This document shows, piece after piece, positions 12,332 to 14,039 of a DNA stretch of 14,039 bases. A model generated the notes under the pieces. The model saw only the letters and a program-made list of their open reading frames with translations, searched no databases and was not told the DNA's origin. The stretch covers positions 1-14,039 of the forward strand of contig DAITDU010000043.1 of assembly GCA_036839715.1 (NCBI GenBank), read 5' to 3'. A program made the position numbers and the translations under genes. This DNA is from Thermocaproicibacter sp002410755 (lineage in GTDB: Bacteria > Bacillota > Clostridia > Oscillospirales > Acutalibacteraceae). The first letter of the stretch is position 1; every line of letters starts with the position of its first letter.

Positions 12332-13954
12332 ATGTTAACGGTCCAACAAAATTATAAGGTCGGCATCTATGTCCGTTTGAGTAAGGACGACGAACGGGCA
12401 GGAGAATCGGTCAGCATCGAAAACCAGAAGCTGATGCTCACCAAGTACTGTGAGGAACAGGGCTGGAACGACTATTTCACCTATTGCGACGACGGCGTGA
12501 GCGGCACGACATTCGACCGCCCCGGCGTGTCCCGGCTTATTGAGGACGCGAAAGACGGCAAGATCAATCTGATATTGGTCAAGGATTTAAGCCGTTTTGG
12601 GCGGAACTACATTCAGGTAGGCCAGTTTACGGATTATCTGTTTCCAATGATCGGCTGCCGCTTCATTGCGCTGAATGACGGCGTGGACACCATCAACAGC
12701 GACAATGACATTATGCCGTTTCGCAACTTATTTAATGAGTTCCAGAGCAAAGACACCAGCAAAAAGATTAAGGCGGTCAAACAGGCGCACGCGAAATTGG
12801 GAAATTATCTCGGCTGTTATGTGCCCTACGGTTACAGGGCCAGTCCCGACGACAAGCACAAATTCATCATCGACGAGGCTGTTGCCGAAAACGTCCTGAA
12901 AATGTTCCGCTATCGTCGGCAGGGGTTGGGTTTTAGAAAAATCGCGGGGCTTCTCAACGAGGAACATATCCTGCCGCCGAGGGATTACTATTACCTGACC
13001 AAAGGTGTGGAAGACAAAGGCCGCCGCAACCACTGCTGGAATGAAGTCACCGTAAAAAAAATGCTTCGCAATGAGGTCTACATCGGCCACATGGTCCAGA
13101 ACAAGCGCGGCACAATGTCTTACAAGAACAAAAAACAGATCGACAAGCCGAAGAATGAATGGATCAAGGTCGAGCATACTCACGAGCCGATCATCGATAT
13201 GGATACGTGGAACGCATGTGTGGAGTTGGATGGGCGCCGATGCAAAATGCGGAGCGTCAAGGGAACCAGCGAACCGAGTCTGTTCGGCGGTCTGCTGCGC
13301 TGCATGGACTGCGGGTTCAAGATGCGGTACACCGAGGAAAACCATACTTACCCGAAGAAGGGTCACGTTAAGTATATTTCCTACATGTGCGGCAATTACG
13401 CCCGGAGCGGAAAAGCCGCCTGTTCTGCGCACATTATCTACCTGAGGCCGCTTTCGGAACTGGTGCTGGACGATATCCGCCACAGGGCGAAGCGGGTTCT
13501 GGAAGATGAAGACAGGGTGCGCCGGGAGCTTTTGGAGCAGAAGGCAAAGCAGAACGACCGGCAGAGCAAAGCCGACAGAACCACGTTAAAAGCCACGGAA
13601 AAACGCCTTGCGGAGCTGGAACGGCTCACGCAGGCGCTGTATGAGGACAAGGTGCTCGGCACGGTTCCCGAAGCGGTGTTCAGAAATCTGCTGACGAAGT
13701 ATGAAGCGGAGCGAGTGGAAAAACAGTCGCTGGCGCAGTCCTTGAAGCAGAAGCTTGCCGATACCGTGCAGGACGAGCGAGACATTGAACAGTACCTTGC
13801 GAACATCCGAAAATATGTGGCGGTGGAGCAGCTTGACCGTGAAATGCTTCTGGAACTGATCAACTACATCGAAATCGGGGAGCGCGGAGAGAAAGACGGG
13901 CAGAAATACCGCGACGTGGTTATCCACTACAATCTGGTCGATAAGGCAGGGTAA
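12332..13954 (+). CDS. large serine recombinase, TnpX-like
   Basis: A 540-residue site-specific recombinase. Seen: an N-terminal resolvase-type catalytic domain with nucleophile Ser17 in GIYVRLSKDD and the VKDLSRFGRNYIQVGQ motif; the recombinase domain (about 150-290, including PYGYRASPDD and NEVYIGHMVQNKRG); a zinc ribbon with C324-x2-C327 and C353-x10-C364; a long charged coiled coil (about 395-480); and a DUF4368-like end (MLLELINYIEIG through IHYNLV). Members catalyse excision and integration of clostridial mobilizable transposons such as Tn4451 by a double-strand break with a two-base overlap, without a high-energy cofactor. All key residues are present and the length is normal. It lies at the right edge of the GC-rich block, as expected if the attachment site is next to it. 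Confidence 0.95.
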   Translation: MLTVQQNYKVGIYVRLSKDDERAGESVSIENQKLMLTKYCEEQGWNDYFTYCDDGVSGTTFDRPGVSRLIEDAKDGKINLILVKDLSRFGRNYIQVGQFTDYLFPMIGCRFIALNDGVDTINSDNDIMPFRNLFNEFQSKDTSKKIKAVKQAHAKLGNYLGCYVPYGYRASPDDKHKFIIDEAVAENVLKMFRYRRQGLGFRKIAGLLNEEHILPPRDYYYLTKGVEDKGRRNHCWNEVTVKKMLRNEVYIGHMVQNKRGTMSYKNKKQIDKPKNEWIKVEHTHEPIIDMDTWNACVELDGRRCKMRSVKGTSEPSLFGGLLRCMDCGFKMRYTEENHTYPKKGHVKYISYMCGNYARSGKAACSAHIIYLRPLSELVLDDIRHRAKRVLEDEDRVRRELLEQKAKQNDRQSKADRTTLKATEKRLAELERLTQALYEDKVLGTVPEAVFRNLLTKYEAERVEKQSLAQSLKQKLADTVQDERDIEQYLANIRKYVAVEQLDREMLLELINYIEIGERGEKDGQKYRDVVIHYNLVDKAG

Positions 13955-13971
13955 TCCCCATACCCTGCTTT
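13943..13971 (+). terminator. hairpin over the recombinase stop codon
   Basis: AAGGCAGGGTA (13943-13953) pairs with TACCCTGCTTT (13961-13971) over 11 positions, one of them G-U, around a 7-base loop. The TAA stop (13952-13954) lies in the stem-loop. Only three T follow, so it is a weak terminator at best. Its position at the likely end of the element makes an attachment-site or recombinase-binding role an alternative. Confidence 0.5.
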
Positions 13972-14039
13972 ATGAGAAGATTACTAATGATTTCTATGCC
14001 AGTGCCGTGCAGGCTAATAATGCCGTTGTCCGCCAGACG
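13956..14039 (+). CDS. open frame without a start codon running off the window, possible interrupted host gene
   Basis: In one frame the last 84 bases read as an ordinary protein segment: LLYEKITNDFYASAVQANN, then AVVRQT, with no stop to the window edge. No credible start with a ribosome binding site precedes it; the alternative ATG at 13972, in another frame, also lacks one. It may be the 3' part of a gene split by integration of the recombinase element, or a following element gene with a start I cannot see. I do not recognise the family. Confidence 0.3.

Larger units (their letters stand above)
8712..13971. mobile_element. mobilizable element with MobC, relaxase and large serine recombinase (ends approximate)
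   Basis: Between these positions composition becomes GC-richer and the gene set changes to DUF6076, probable oriT, MobC, MobP-type relaxase, a nested membrane protein, a TnpW-like protein and a TnpX-like recombinase. This is the layout of small integrative mobilizable elements of Clostridia (Tn4451-like logic). No coupling protein, VirB4-type ATPase or replication gene is visible, so it would depend on a helper conjugation system. Exact ends are not determined: the left end lies at or left of 8712 and the right end probably near or after 13955. Confidence 0.7.

Overview
The window reads as low-to-moderate GC Gram-positive DNA, most likely from a Clostridia-class Firmicute. Supporting signs are strong AGGAGG ribosome binding sites, Gram-positive signal peptides, a clostridial IS200-type transposase, a DUF6076 protein, and a TnpX-like large serine recombinase with a DUF4368-type tail. 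There are two compositional blocks. Positions 1 to about 8,700 are AT-leaning, and 8,712 to about 13,970 are clearly GC-richer with G/C-ending codons, which suggests the second block was acquired separately.

Region 1 (1-7549) is a carbohydrate cluster. It opens with the last 51 codons of a beta-phosphoglucomutase. Two large secreted family GH31 proteins follow on the same strand: 1078 residues, then 1282 residues. Their order, lengths, modules and two conserved catalytic aspartates match the published ctsY-ctsZ pair (3-alpha-isomaltosyltransferase and 6-alpha-glucosyltransferase). That pair converts starch-type alpha-1,4-glucans outside the cell into a cyclic tetrasaccharide with alternating alpha-1,3 and alpha-1,6 links. 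A beta-phosphoglucomutase beside them suggests that re-imported oligosaccharide is opened by a GH65-type phosphorylase encoded upstream of the window.

Region 2 (about 7558-8331) is a compact IS200-like element directly after ctsZ. It has a single HUH/Y1 transposase on the minus strand, hairpins at both ends, a plus-strand terminator over the tnpA stop, and a 14-bp inverted repeat able to hide the tnpA ribosome binding site. A 34-bp palindrome follows. Positions 8340-8711 are AT-rich, with no confident gene.

Region 3 (8712-13971) looks like a mobilizable element. A DUF6076 zinc-ligand protein is transcribed leftwards from a promoter that overlaps a rightward promoter. Rightwards come a hairpin-rich stretch (probable oriT, perhaps with a leader ORF), a MobC-like protein, a MobP-type relaxase, a membrane-anchored protein encoded entirely inside the relaxase gene in another frame, a small TnpW-like protein and the large serine recombinase. 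The recombinase would excise and integrate the element. MobC, relaxase and the nested protein would process and deliver its DNA using another element's transfer channel, since no coupling protein or type IV secretion gene is visible. The last 84 bases hold an open frame with no start codon, possibly the remains of an interrupted host gene.

The strongest second-look items are the relaxase/nested-gene dual-coding region, the ctsYZ pathway in this background, and the regulatory base-pairing built into the IS200-like element.
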